From Ophiura sarsii (lineage: Eukaryota; Echinodermata; Ophiuroidea; Amphilepidida; Ophiuridae), in assembly GCA_035610835.1 (NCBI GenBank), contig CM069441.1:86625574-86689573 (forward strand): a stretch of 64,000 bases of DNA, written 5' to 3'. The translations under genes and the position numbers were made by a program. Each line of letters begins with the position of its first letter. The first letter of the stretch is position 1. Shown here in pieces: positions 31,471-44,773 of this stretch. The notes beneath the pieces are model-generated. The model worked only from the letters and a program-made list of their open reading frames with translations. It was not told the origin of the DNA and searched no databases.

Positions 31471-33189
31471 CACACCTCGGCACACACACACCTCGGCACA
31501 TGATGGCACATGATGGCACATACCGGCACATGCCGGCACATGCTGGCACATGCTGGCACATGTTGGCACATGCTGGCACATGCTGGCACACCTCGGCACA
31601 TCTCGGCACATAATGGCACATACCGGCACATGCTGGCACATGCTGGCACATGTCGGCACATAATGGCACATACCGGCACATGATGGCACATACAGGCACA
31701 TGCTGGCACATACCGGCACATGCTGGCACATGCTGGCACACCTCGGCACATGATGGCACATACTGGCACATGCTGGCACACATCGGGACATCCGGCACAT
31801 GCTGGCACATGCTGGCACACCTCGGCACATCTCGGCACATAATGGCACATACCGGCACATGCTGGCACATGCTGGCACACCTCGGCACATGTCGGCACAT
31901 ACCGGCATATGCTGGTACATGCTGGCACACCTCGGCACATGCTGGCACACCTCGGCACATGATGGCACATACCGGCACATGCTGGCACATGCTGGCACAT
32001 CTCGGGACATCCTGGAACGTGATGGCACATATCGGCACATGCTGGTACATGCTGGCACACCTCGGCACACCTCGGCACATGATGGCACATACCGGTATAT
32101 GCTGGCACATGCTGGCACACCTCGGCACATGATGGCACATACCGGCACATGCTGGCACATGCTGGCACACCTCGGGACATCCTGGAACGTGATGGCACAT
32201 ATCGGCACATGCTGGTACATGCTGGCACACCTCGGCACACCTCGGCACATGATGGCACATACCGGCACATGCTGGCACATGCTGGCACACCTCGGCACAT
32301 GATGGCACATACCGGCACATGCTGGCACACCTCGGGACATCCTGGAACGTGATGGCACATATCGGCACATGCTGGTACATGCTGGCACACCTCGGCACAC
32401 ATCGGCACACCTCGGCACACCTCGGCACATGATGGCACATACCGGCACATGCTGGCACATGCTAGCACACCTCAGCACATGATGGCACATACCGGCACAT
32501 ACCGGCACATGCTGGCACATGCTGGCACACATCGGGACATCCTGGAACGTAATGGCACATCTCGGCACATACTGGCACATGATGGCACATACTGGAACAT
32601 GATGGCACACCTCGGCACATACCGGCACATGCTGGCACATGCTGGCACATGCTGGCACACCTCGGAACATCCTGGAACATGATGGCACATATCGGCACAT
32701 GCTGGCACATGCTGGCACACATCGGCACACCTCGGCACATGTCGGCACATAATGGCACATACCGGCACATGATGGCACATACAGGCACATGCTGGCACAT
32801 ACCGGCACATGCTGGCACACCTCGGCACACCTCGGCACATGATGGCACATACTGGCACATACTGGCACATGCTGGCACACATCGGGACATCCTGGAACGT
32901 GATGGCACATACCGGCACATGCTGGCACATGCTGGCACACCTCGGCACACCTCGGCACATACTGGCACATGCTGGCACATGCTGGCACATGCTGGCACAT
33001 GCTGGCACACATCGGGACATCCTGGAACGTGATGGCACATGCTGGCACATGCTGGCACATGATGGCACATACCGGCACACATCGGGACATCATGGAACGT
33101 GATGGCACATACCGGCACATGCTGGCACACCTTGGCACACCTCGGCACACCTCGGCACATGATGGCACATACCGGCACATGCTGGCACA

Positions 33190-35500
33190 TGCTATCACAC
33201 ATCGGGACATCCTGGACCGTGATGGCACATACCGGCACATGCTGGCACATGCTGTCACACCTCGGCACATCTCGGCACACCTCGGCACATACAGGCACAT
33301 GCTGGCACATACCGGCACATGCTGGCACATGCTGGCACATACTAGCACATGCTGGCACACATCGGGACATCCTGGAACGTGATGGCACATACCGGCACAT
33401 GCTGGCACATGCTGGAACACATCGGGACATCCTGGACCGTGATGGCACATACCGGCACATGCTGGCACATGCTGGCACACCTCGGCACATGATGGCACAT
33501 ACTGGCACATGCTGGCACACCTCGGCACACCTCGATACATGATGGCACATACTGGCACATACTGGCACATGCTGGCACACATCAGGACATCCTGGAACGT
33601 GATGGCACATACCGGCACATGCTGGCACATGCTGGCACACCTCGGCACATGATGGCACATACAGGCACACATCGGGACATCCTGGAACGTGATGGCACAT
33701 ACCGGCACATGCTGGCACACCTCGGCACACACTGGCACATGCTGGCACACATCGGGACATCCTGGAACGTGATGGCACATACCGGCACATGCTGGCACAT
33801 GCTGGCACATGCTGGCACACCTCGGCACACCTCGGCACATACTGGCACATGCTGGCACATGCTGGCACATGCTGGCACACATCGGGACATCCTGGAACGT
33901 GATGGCACATACCGGCACATGCTGGCACACCTCGGCACATGATGGCACATACCGGCACACATCGGGACATCATTGAACGTGATGGCACATACCGGCACAT
34001 GCTGAAACACCTTGGCACACATTGGCACATGATGGCACATACCGGCACATGCTGGCACATGCTGGCACACCTCGGGACATCCTGGAACGTGATGGCACAT
34101 ATCGGCACATGCTGGTACATGCTGGCACACCTCGGCACACCTCGGCACATGATGGCACATACCGGCACATGCTGGCACATGCTGGCACACCTCAGCACAC
34201 GATGGCACATAACGGCACATGCTGGCACATGCTGGCACACATCGGGACATCCTGGAACGTAATGGCACATCTCGGCACATACTGGCACATGATGGCACAT
34301 ACTGGAACATGATGGCACACCTCGGCACATGATGGCACATACCGGCACATGCTGGCACATGCTGGCACACCTCGGAACATCCTGGAACATGATGGCACAT
34401 ATCGGCACATGCTGGCACACATCGGCACACCTCGGCACATGTCGGCACATAATGGCACATACCGGCACATGATGGCACATACAGGCACATGCTGGCACAT
34501 ACCGGCACATGCTGGCACATGCTGGCACACCTCGGCACATGATGGCACATACTGGCACATACTGGCACATGCTGGCACACATCGGGACATCCTGGAACGT
34601 GATGGCACATACTGGCACATGCTGGCACACCTTGGCACCCCTCGGCACACCTCGGCACATGATGGCACATACCGGCACATGCTGGCACATGCTGGCACAT
34701 GCTGTCACACATCGGGACATCCTGGACCGTGATGGCACATACCGGCACATGCTGGCACATGCTGTCACACCTCGGCACATCTCGGCACACCTCGGCACAT
34801 ACAGGCACATGCTGGCACATACCGGCACATGCTGGCACATGCTGGCACATACTAGCACATGCTGGCACACATCGGGACATCCTGGAACGTGATGGCACAT
34901 ACCGGCACATGCTGGCACATGCTGGCACACATCGGGACATCCTGGACCGTGATGGCACATACCGGCACATGCTGGCACATGCTGGCACACCTCGGCACAT
35001 GATGGCACATACTGGCACATGCTGGCACACCTCGGCACACCTCGATACATGATGGCACATACTGGCACATACTGGCACATGCTGGCACACATCGGGACAT
35101 CCTGGAACGTGATGGCACATACCGGCACATGCTGGCACATGCTGGCACACCTCGGCACATGATGGCACATACAGGCACACATCGGGACATCCTGGAACGT
35201 GATGGCACATACCGGCACATGCTGGCACACCTCGGCACACACTGGCACATGCTGGCACACATCGGGACATCCTGGAACGTGATGGCACATACCGGCACAT
35301 GCTGGCACATGCTGGCACACCTCGGCACACCTCGGCACATACTGGCATATGCTGGCACATGCTGGCACATGCTGGCACATGCACATGCTGGCACACCTCG
35401 GCACACCTCGGCACATACTGGCACATGCTGGCACATGCTGGCACATGCTGGCACATGCTGGCACATGCTGGCACACATCGGGACATCCTGGAACGTGATG
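33190..35500 (-). repeat. 1.51-kb higher-order repeat in array 1
   Basis: The blocks from about 33190 and about 34700 run in parallel: the CATCGGGACA then TCCTGGACCG pair sits at 33200 and 34710, and the following modules stay 1510 bp apart to about 35340, with single-base differences. Confidence 0.75.
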
Positions 35501-35534
35501 GCACATACCGGCACATGGTGGCACACCTCGGCAC

Positions 35535-38370
35535 ATGATGGCACATACCGGCACACATCGGGATATCATGGAACGTGATGGCACATACCGGCACATGCTG
35601 ACACACCTTGGCACACATTGGCACATGATGGCACATACCGGCACATGCTGGCACATGCTGGCACACCTCGGGACATCCTGGAACGTGATGGCACATATCG
35701 GCATATGCTGGCACACATCGGGACATCCTGGACCGTGATGGCACATACCGGCACATGCTGGCACATGCTAGCACACCTCGGCACATGATGGCACATACTG
35801 GCACATGCTGGCACACCTCGGCACACCTCGGCACATGATGGCACATACTGGCACATACTGGCACATGCTGGCACACATCGGGACATCCTGGAACGTGATG
35901 GCACATACCGGCACATGCTGGCACATGCTGGCACACCTCGGCACATACTGGCACATGCTGGCACATGCTGGCACACATCGGGACATCCTGGAACGTGATG
36001 GCACATACCGGCACATGCTGGCACACCTCGGCACATGATGGCACATACCGGCACACATCGGGACATCATGGAACGTGATGGCACATACCGGCACATGCTG
36101 ACACACCTTGGCACACATTGGCACATGATGGCACATACCGGCACATGCTGGCACATGCTGGCACACCTCGGGACATCCTGGGACGTGATGGCACATATCG
36201 GCACATGCTGGCACATGCTGGTACATGCTGGCACACCTCGGCACACCTCGGCACATGATGGCACATACCGGCACATGCTGGCACATGCTGGCACACCTCG
36301 GCACATCTCGGCACATGATGGCACATACCGGCACATGATGGCACATACAGGCACATGCTGACACATACCGGCACATGCTGACACATGCTGGCACACCTCG
36401 GCACATGATGGCACATACTGCACATACTGGCACATGCTGGCACACATCGGGACATCCTGGAACGTGATGGCACAAACCGGCACATGCTGGCACATGCTGG
36501 CACACCTCGGCACATGATGGCACATACCGGCACACATCGGGACATCCTGGAACGTGATGGCACATACCGGCACATGCTGGCACACCTCGGCACACCTCGG
36601 CACACACTGGCACATGCTGGCACACATCGGGACATGATGGCACATACCGGCACATCGGGACATCCTGGAACGTGATGGCACAAACCGGCACATGCTGGCA
36701 CATGCTGGCACACCTCGGCACATGATGGCACATACCGGCACACATCGGGACATCCTGGAACGTGATGGCACATACCGGCACATGCTGGCACACCTCGGCA
36801 CACCTCGGCACACACTGGCACATACTGGCACATGCTGGCACACATCGGGACATGATGGCACATACCGGCACACATCGGGACATCATGGAACGTGATGGCA
36901 CATACCGGCACATGCTGGCACACCTTGGCACACCTCGGCACACCTCGGCACATGATGGCACATACCGGCACATGCTGGCACATGCTGGCACATGCTGGCA
37001 CACATCGGGACATCCTGGACCGTGATGGCACATACCGGCACATGCTGGCACATGCTGTCACACCTCGGCACATCTCGGCACACCTCGGCACATACAGGCA
37101 CATGCTGGCACATACCGGCACATGCTGGCACATACCGGCACATGCTGGCACATGCTGGCACATACTAGCACATGCTGGCACACATCGGGACATCCTGGAA
37201 CGTGATGGCACATACCGGCACATGCTGGCACATGCTGGCACACATCGGGACATCCTGGACCGTGATGGCACATACCGGCACATGCTGGCACATGCTGGCA
37301 CACCTCGGCACATGATGGCACATACTGGCACATGCTGGCACACCTCGGCACATGATGGCACATGCTGGCACATGCTGGCACACATCGGGACATCCTGGAA
37401 CGTGATGGCACATACCGGCACATGCTGGCACATGCTGGCACATGCTGGCACACCTCGGCACATACTGGCACATGCTGGCACATGCTGGCACATGCTGGCA
37501 CACATCGGGACATCCTGGAACGTGATGGCACATACCGGCACATGCTGGCACACCTCGGCACATGATGGCACATACCGGCACACATCGGGATATCATGGAA
37601 CGTGATGGCACATACCGGCACATGCTGACACACCTTGGCACACATTGGCACATGATGGCACATACCGGCACATGCTGGCACATGCTGGCACACCTCGGGA
37701 CATCCTGGAACGTGATGGCACATATCGACACATGCTGGCACACATCGGGACATCCTGGACCGTGATGGCACATACCGGCACATGCTGGCACATGCTGGCA
37801 CACCTCGGCACATGATGGCACATACTGGCACATGCTGGCACACCTCGGCACACCTCGGCACATGATGGCACATACTGGCACATACTGGCACATGCTGGCA
37901 CACATCGGGACATCCTGGAACGTGATGGCACATACCGGCACACCTCGGCACATACTGGCACATGCTGGCACATGCTGGCACACATCGGGACATCCTGGAA
38001 CGTGATGGCACATACCGGCACATGCTGGCACACCTCGGCACATGATGGCACATACCGGCACACATCGGGACATCATGGAACGTGATGGCACATACCGGCA
38101 CATGCTGACACACCTTGGCACACATTGGCACATGATGGCACATACCGGCACATGCTGGCACATGCTGGCACACCTCGGGACATCCTGGAACGTGATGGCA
38201 CATATCGGCACATGCTGGCACATGCTGGTACATGCTGGCACACCTCGGCACACCTCGGCACATGATGGCACATACCGGCACATGCTGGCACATGCTGGCA
38301 CACCTCGGCACATCTCGGCACATGATGGCACATACTGGCACATGATGGCACATACAGGCACATGCTGACA
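35535..38370 (-). repeat. About 2.0-kb higher-order repeat in array 1
   Basis: The block with TCATGGAACG, TGCTGACACA, CCTTGGCACA and CATTGGCACA recurs near 35560, 36060, 37590 and 38070. The 36035-36361 and 38042-38368 segments match 2007 bp apart, and 35535 and 37562 match 2027 bp apart. Confidence 0.7.
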
Positions 38371-40514
38371 CATACCGGCACATGCTGGCACATGCTGGCA
38401 CACCTCGGCACATGATGGCACATACTGGCACACATCGGGACATCCTGGAACGTGATGGCACATACGGGCACATGCTGGCACATGCTGGCACATGCTGGCA
38501 CACCTCGGCACACCTCGCACATACTGGCACATGCTGGCACATGCTGGCACATGCTGGCACACATCGGGACATCCTGGAACGTGATGGCACAAACCGGCAC
38601 ATGCTGGCACATGCTGGCACACCTCGGCACATGATGGCACATACCGGCACACATCGGGACATCCTGGAACGTGATGGCACATACCGGCACATGCTGGCAC
38701 ACCTCGGCACACCTCGGCACACACTGGCACATACTGGCACATGCTGGCACACATCGGGACATGATGGCACATACCGGCACACATCGGGACATCATGGAAC
38801 GTGATGGCACATACCGGCACATGCTGGCACACCTTGGCACACCTCGGCACACCTCGGCACATGATGGCACATACCGGCACATGCTGGCACATGCTGGCAC
38901 ACATCGGGACATCCTGGACCTTGATGGCACATACCGGCACACGCTGGCACACATCGGCACACCTCGGCACATGATGGCACATACTGGCACATGCTGGCAC
39001 ATGCTGGCACATGCTGTCACACATCGGGACATCCTGGACCGTGATGGCACATACCGGCACATGCTGGCACATGCTGTCACACCTCGGCACATCTCGGCAC
39101 ACCTCGGCACATACAGGCACATGCTGGCACATACCGGCACATGCTGGCACATGCTGGCACATACTAGCACATGCTGGCACACATCGGGACATCCTGGAAC
39201 GTGATGGCACATACCGGCACATGCTGGCACATGCTGGCACATGATGGCACATACCGGCACACATCGGGACATCATGGAACGTGATGGCACATACCGGCAC
39301 ATGCTGGCACACCTTGGAACACCTCGGCACATGATGGCACATACCGGCACATGCTGGCACATGCTGGCACATGCTGTCACACATCGGGACATCCTGGACC
39401 GTGATGGCACATACCGGCACATGCTGTCACACCTCGGCACATCTCGGCACACCTCGGCACATACAGGCACATGCTGGCACATACCGGCACATGCTGGCAC
39501 ATGCTGGCACATACTAGCACATGCTGGCACACATCGGGACATTCTGGAACGTGATGGCACATACCGGCACATGCTGGCACATGCTGGCACACATCGGGAC
39601 ATCCTGGACCGTGATGGCACATACCGGCACATGCTGGCACACCTCGGCACATGATGGCACATACTGGCACATGCTGGCACACCTCGGCACACCTCGGCAC
39701 ATGATGGCACATACTGGCACATACTGGCACATGCTGGCACACATCGGGACATCCTGGAACGTGATGGCACATACCGGCACATGCTGGCACATGCTGGCAC
39801 ATGCTGGCACACCTCGGCACACCTCGGCACATACTGGCACATGCTGGCACATGCTGGCACATGCTGGCACACATCGGGACATCCTGGAACGTGATGGCAC
39901 ATACCGGCACATGCTGGCACACCTCGGCACATGATGGCACATACCGGCACACATCGGGACATCATGGAACGTGATGGCACATGCTGACACACCTTGGCAC
40001 ACATTGGCACATGATGGCACATACCGGCACATGCTGGCACATGCTGGCACACCTCGGGACATCATGGAACGTGATGGCACATACCGGCACATGCTGGCAC
40101 ACCTTGGCACACCTCGGCACATGATGGCACATACCGGCACATGCTGGCACATGCTGGCACACATCGGGACATCCTGGACCGTGATGGCACATACCGGCAC
40201 ATGCTGGCACATGCTGGCCTCGGCACATGATGGCACATACCTGCACATGCTGGCACATGCTGGCACACCTCGTCACACCTCGGCACATGATGGAACATAC
40301 TGGCACATGCTGGCACATGCTGGCACATGCTGGCACACATCGGGACATCGTGGAACGTGATAGCACCTGGCACATGATGGCACACATCGGGACATCCTGG
40401 AACGTGATGGCACATGATGACACATGCTGGCACATGATGGCACATGATGGCATATACCGGCACATGCTGGCACATTATAGCACACATGGGGACACCTCGG
40501 CACATGATGGCACA

Positions 40515-41117
40515 TAATAATTAGTAGTACCGGCCCTTTGGTTTCATGACACATAGAGCAAGGTCGGTGCCACTGTACACAGACTCCCATTGCCGAGATT
40601 GAAGCCTTTCTAAGAGGTACATTGCGCGCCCTCATTATGCAAGCGCAAGAGGTACATCGCGTAAATCATCTGATCATAGCGTTGCGAAGATAACCAAGAG
40701 TTACGTCGCGCGTACTCACGCCCACATGCCCATATATAGGAGGCTTCAGTTTTGCGATTCGAATTTCCTCTCCCATTATATAAGCTCCCTGATAAAGCAC
40801 GCGCATGTCGTTTTCACCTGGTTTTTATCAACTTGAAAATTATTCCGTTGTATGTACGACTGTACTTTTGACGCAAACTGTCGCGTTTAACAATTCAACC
40901 ATGCACGCATTAAATGCGAAAATTAGTCGTGCGCGGCGGCAAGATAATATAATGGTCGATTTATATAATCAGCGGGCCATAATCCGGGTAATCCGTCAGC
41001 TCCTTGCCGGTTGCAAATGTGATACAAACGAGCATTGGTGCGCATACAAACTAAACGCTGACAGGTACAACCGTTCTCAATGTAGCTAGACGGAGGGTGC
41101 ATGACGTGAATGACTAG
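40515..41117 (+). promoter_or_regulatory. Promoter-like CpG-rich region with three repeated motifs and two TATA boxes
   Basis: Three copies of AAGAGKTACRTYGCG lie at 40612-40628, 40647-40661 and 40696-40712, followed by TATATAGG (40733) and TATATAA (40777). A 94-codon frame at 40805-41089 follows (MSFSPGFYQLENYSVV...), ending in a Cys-containing tail; it matches nothing I recognise and its start context is poor. The region is richer in CpG than its surroundings. The arrangement looks like a polymerase II promoter, but no product can be named. Confidence 0.3.
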
Positions 41118-44100
41118 TAGTCGGGCGGCGGCTCCCATAGACACTGTACTTAAGCGTGGCACCCCCTCTTGCTCACGATGTAAACGTAACCAAAACAAGT
41201 TCAATGAATTTTATAATTATTATCAGGAATCGCTAGGGGTGTGAGATTTGTTGTAGTGTCATATTTTCCAAGAAATGATCATTCTAAGCAGGTTATTTTT
41301 AAAAATAAATTCGCTGAATATAGTACATTGCTATAATATGACATCGATCCATTGACTACGGAAAAATCAATGTATTTTCACAGTGGCGTTGCCATCCACA
41401 ATTAACGTCACTAACCTTAGCTGTACACAAAATTCCTTTTTAGTTTGCGTCTAATGTATTTTGTATAGGCCAATGTTAAAATGTTTCAATAAACAACATT
41501 AAAAGTCCACAATCTAGCTGAAATAATTATCGTGCATAATATACATATATACAATTTATTTGAGACTATTCATATATTTTTAAGATCTTTAGATAAAAAG
41601 ATATGTGGAGAGGTTCTTCCTCGTATTTTCATTTAATCACACTCCCTCCTAATCTGCCGATTAGTTATTCGTGAAAAAGAAAAGCTACAGAAAATAAGAT
41701 TACTACTGTATCAGAATACTACCTGTACCAGTTGTTATTAAATGGGTACATTGATATCACAATAGATATCACAATGGATATCACACTGAATATCACAATG
41801 ATACAATGATCATAATGGTACAGGGTGATCATGAGACTAACGTGCACATCTCTTAAAAGGACACGACGCAGACCGTCTTCTATGGTACTACTGGCGCCGG
41901 TGTAGGCCTATAGTAATATACTCAACGGTTGATCAAGACGAACTAAAGAGGTAAATCGAATACATATATCATATCTATCTAGGATTGAGGCCAGTATAAT
42001 GCAAGCAATTATTAGTAATATTGCATTGTAAGTTAAATCATACGGACTAGCAAGTCATTTTTGTTTTTTATAAAAATCACACAAATAAATCGTTTATGAG
42101 AAGAACGAGAGCATAAATAACAAGAATTTGTTTATATTTTAGGGACTATATTAAGTATGCAATAATATTAATGTTTAAAAATTAGTATAGGAAAAATGCA
42201 TATAAATGGATAGAGAAGTAGGTATTTTAAGGCCTACATCTTCAAATTTATATGCATTTGAGAAACTCCTTTATTTTATTATTAATTTGCCTTATAAACA
42301 CTTTCCACGCGGCAGGCGTCTGCAGACGACATTCCAAAATGTCTCAATCTGTTTAAAATGTCAACATTGTTAAATTTCATAACCATATTTGAAATCATCA
42401 TGTGAAATGCATGGAAATAAGTACAAACATACCTCGTGAAAAGTGTTAAAAGGCCAATTAATAATTAATAATAAAATTAAGTAGTTTCTCCTCGCCTCGT
42501 TCATATTTTTTATGAAATTCTTCAATATTGGTGTTTTTTATATCTTCCATAAATTGCTTGTTAAAGCATTTACAAAGCCCGATATGTTGGTAGTATATTT
42601 ATAGTCCAATGAGCATCTTAGAGAGCAGGTTTTGTGTGACCCACGCCTCCATCTATATCCATGAAATTAAAATATTTGAAAAAGGCATCGTCCTCTTCAT
42701 GTTATGTTACGCAGCCAATATCAGGCTGGTATTGGTGAATTTGCATTGTCTATTTTTTTTGTAAATCCCTCATCCTCCTTTTTTCAAAAGTTAGGACGAT
42801 AAACTAGTTTTTATTTTTATTTGGCCTTATATTTAAACGTTAAAAATAATAGCCATTTAGTATTAGGATACTGATGAAATTATAGGTACATTGTACTTCA
42901 ATTTAGTCATTCATTTGATGTTTATAAAAATAGGCCAACAATTATGTCATTCGAAATAAAATATTCCAACATGTTTTATTATTGTTTTAATTACAGACCT
43001 GTTGAACTGTCACCACGACGTATGTATGAGTCAAAGTACTGTATAATTACTCATGAAACCAAATATTCCTGATATTTTTTCTTGATTCATGATGTCAATT
43101 AATTAGTTAAATATTGAAGCTGCGTCGTATATAGTAATATTAAGCCAGGTATCACAGGGGACCTTTATAGCCTATGTAACATGTGTAAAATGAATGAAGT
43201 GAATATTAAACTGCGTAATGCAGATCAAGACAAACCATTTATAAAATGTTAGAAAAAAAAGGAAAAAGCAAAACAATTGTATCGCGAAATACCGCCCTTA
43301 AATAGCTTCAATGTAAAATAATGATCACGACTGAATTAGTAGGGGTATTTTATTTCATTCAAATCGAGGTTGATCGTTTGTACAATAATTATAGAATATT
43401 TACTGAATTTTGAAGAAGTCACTCAACATACGGTATAAATTTGAAATATGATTTTTGAATTATTGATATTTATAATCAATCATTGTGTAGTATGTGTATG
43501 TAACTAATGCAATATTACCAAAAACAGTTTCACTTGAAGCTTTACAGTATAATGAAATAATGATTGAGGTGACTCACACAACTCTCATTTATCTGTGCAA
43601 TATAATTTATAATATTATATAATTTATATAATTTACCCTTTTGAACATTGTTATGTCATGAATTAATTTGACTGCCTTGTATTATTATTATATCGAGTAT
43701 TCATTTGAATCATTAGGATTGATATTAGTTAAATAAATAAACGATGTTTTTATATCAAGACGAACATTTAATAGTAGTGTCGTTTTTATTTATCGTGATG
43801 ATTCAATTTTGAGATTAGGAAGGAGTGTGATTAAAATATGAAAATACTATGACGAACCCCTACACATATCTTTCTATCAAAAGGTCTTAAAAATATATGT
43901 ATGGTCTCAAATAAATTGTATATATGTATATTATATACGATAATTATTTCAGCTAGATTGCGGACTTTTAATGTTGTTTCTTGCAACATTTTAACATTGG
44001 CCTATACAAAATACATTAGACGCAAACTAAAAAGGAATTTTGTGTACAGCTAAGGTTAGTGACGTTAATTGTGGATGGCAACGCCACTGTGAAAATACAT

Positions 44101-44352
44101 TGATTTTTCCGTAGTCAATGGATCGATGTCATATTATAGCAATGTACTATATTCAGCGAATTTATTTTTAAAAATAACTTGTTTAGAATGATCATTTCTT
44201 GGAAAATATGACACTACAACAAATCTCACACCCCTAGCGATTCCTGATAATAATTATAAAATTCATTGAACTTGTTTTGGTTACGTTTACATCGTGAGCA
44301 AGAGGGGGTGCCACGCTTAAGTACAGTGTCTATAGGAGCCGCCGCCCGACTA
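41118..44352. mobile_element. 3.2-kb foldback element with about 540-bp inverted arms
   Basis: TAGTCGGGCGGCGGCTCC at the left pairs with GGAGCCGCCGCCCGACTA at the right. The arms 41118-41660 and 43815-44352 stay similar throughout (for example GCGTGGCACCCCCTCTTGCT and its complement). TAG flanks both sides, a possible 3-bp target duplication. The 2.15-kb centre is A+T-rich with no coding frame and contains a copy of the CACTTTCCACGCGGC MITE. Superfamily unknown. Confidence 0.8.
42295..42449. mobile_element. TTAA MITE (CACTTTCCACGCGGC family), copy 4, internally deleted
   Basis: AACACTTTCCACGCGGCAGG at the left and TCGTGAAAAGTGTTAA at the right, with the same interior as copy 1 (GTCTGCAGACGACATTCC, AATGTCAACATTGTTAAAT) but about 80 bp shorter. 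It is nested in the centre of the 3.2-kb foldback. Confidence 0.68.
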
Positions 44353-44612
44353 TAGCCAGTAAGCCGTATACGGCCATATTGAGGTAATATTGACCTCCTA
44401 TGTTTGAACCTAATTGTATCCTATTTATAGTTGATCGAGTTATCCTTTTTCTAATAAATAATAACAATTGATGATGGCCTATAACCATGATTCTATGACG
44501 AGCGAAACTTATAATTAAATAAACGCGAGGATCAAGCAAATGATACCAGCTGATTAATTGAAATGAATAAATAATATATAGACTCGGACAAACTGGCGAA
44601 AATTAAATTAAC

Positions 44613-44773
44613 AAAGACCTTAAAAATACACCTCGAACCCAATAAAGACTTTGTATACATAATAGCTCGTTCGTCTGGTATCCATGTAATCACAGTTCAT
44701 GTAGCCTAGTGGAGTAACCAATCGCCGCGATAGCGAGAGGGACCGGGTTCGAGGCTGTATTTTTAAGGTCTTT
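44613..44773 (+). mobile_element. Hairpin element with tRNA-like A and B boxes
   Basis: AAAGACCTTAAAAATACA then CCTCGAACCC at the left pairs with GGGTTCGAGG then TGTATTTTTAAGGTCTTT at the right. Inside, TAGCCTAGTGG (44700) fits the polymerase III A box and GGTTCGAGGCT (44746) the B box at tRNA spacing. The acceptor and T stems do not pair well, so it is not a functional tRNA; a tRNA-derived SINE or inverted tRNA pseudogene is likelier. Confidence 0.45.

Larger units (their letters stand above)
31471..40514 (-). repeat. Decamer minisatellite array 1 (about 9.04 kb)
   Basis: About 900 tandem units of 10 bp with the + strand form NNNNGGCACA: TGCTGGCACA, TACCGGCACA, TGATGGCACA, CCTCGGCACA, TACTGGCACA and rarer CATCGGGACA, TCCTGGAACG, TGCTGTCACA, TACTAGCACA. 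This is the reverse complement of the array 2 vocabulary. The 10-bp register breaks at least seven times (near 31791, 35380, 36419, 36655, 38516, 40217, 40365). The right edge (after about 40200) is the most degenerate. Longer blocks recur, for example the TGCTGTCACA...TACTAGCACA module near 33250, 34760, 37050, 39070 and 39425. Long open frames on the minus strand (up to 1100 codons) follow from the composition. Confidence 0.97.

Noticed and set aside
31384..37583. Several minus-strand frames of 400-1100 codons in array 1 as genes
   Set aside because: They are the decamer repeat translated in all frames, with no start context, splice sites or domain. Equivalent frames are open on the other strand as well.
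40805..41089. 94-codon frame after the promoter-like motifs as a gene
   Set aside because: Poor start context, no homology I recognise and no poly(A) signal close by. Mentioned within the regulatory feature only.
44698..44760. Functional tRNA gene
   Set aside because: A and B boxes are present, but the acceptor and T stems do not pair.
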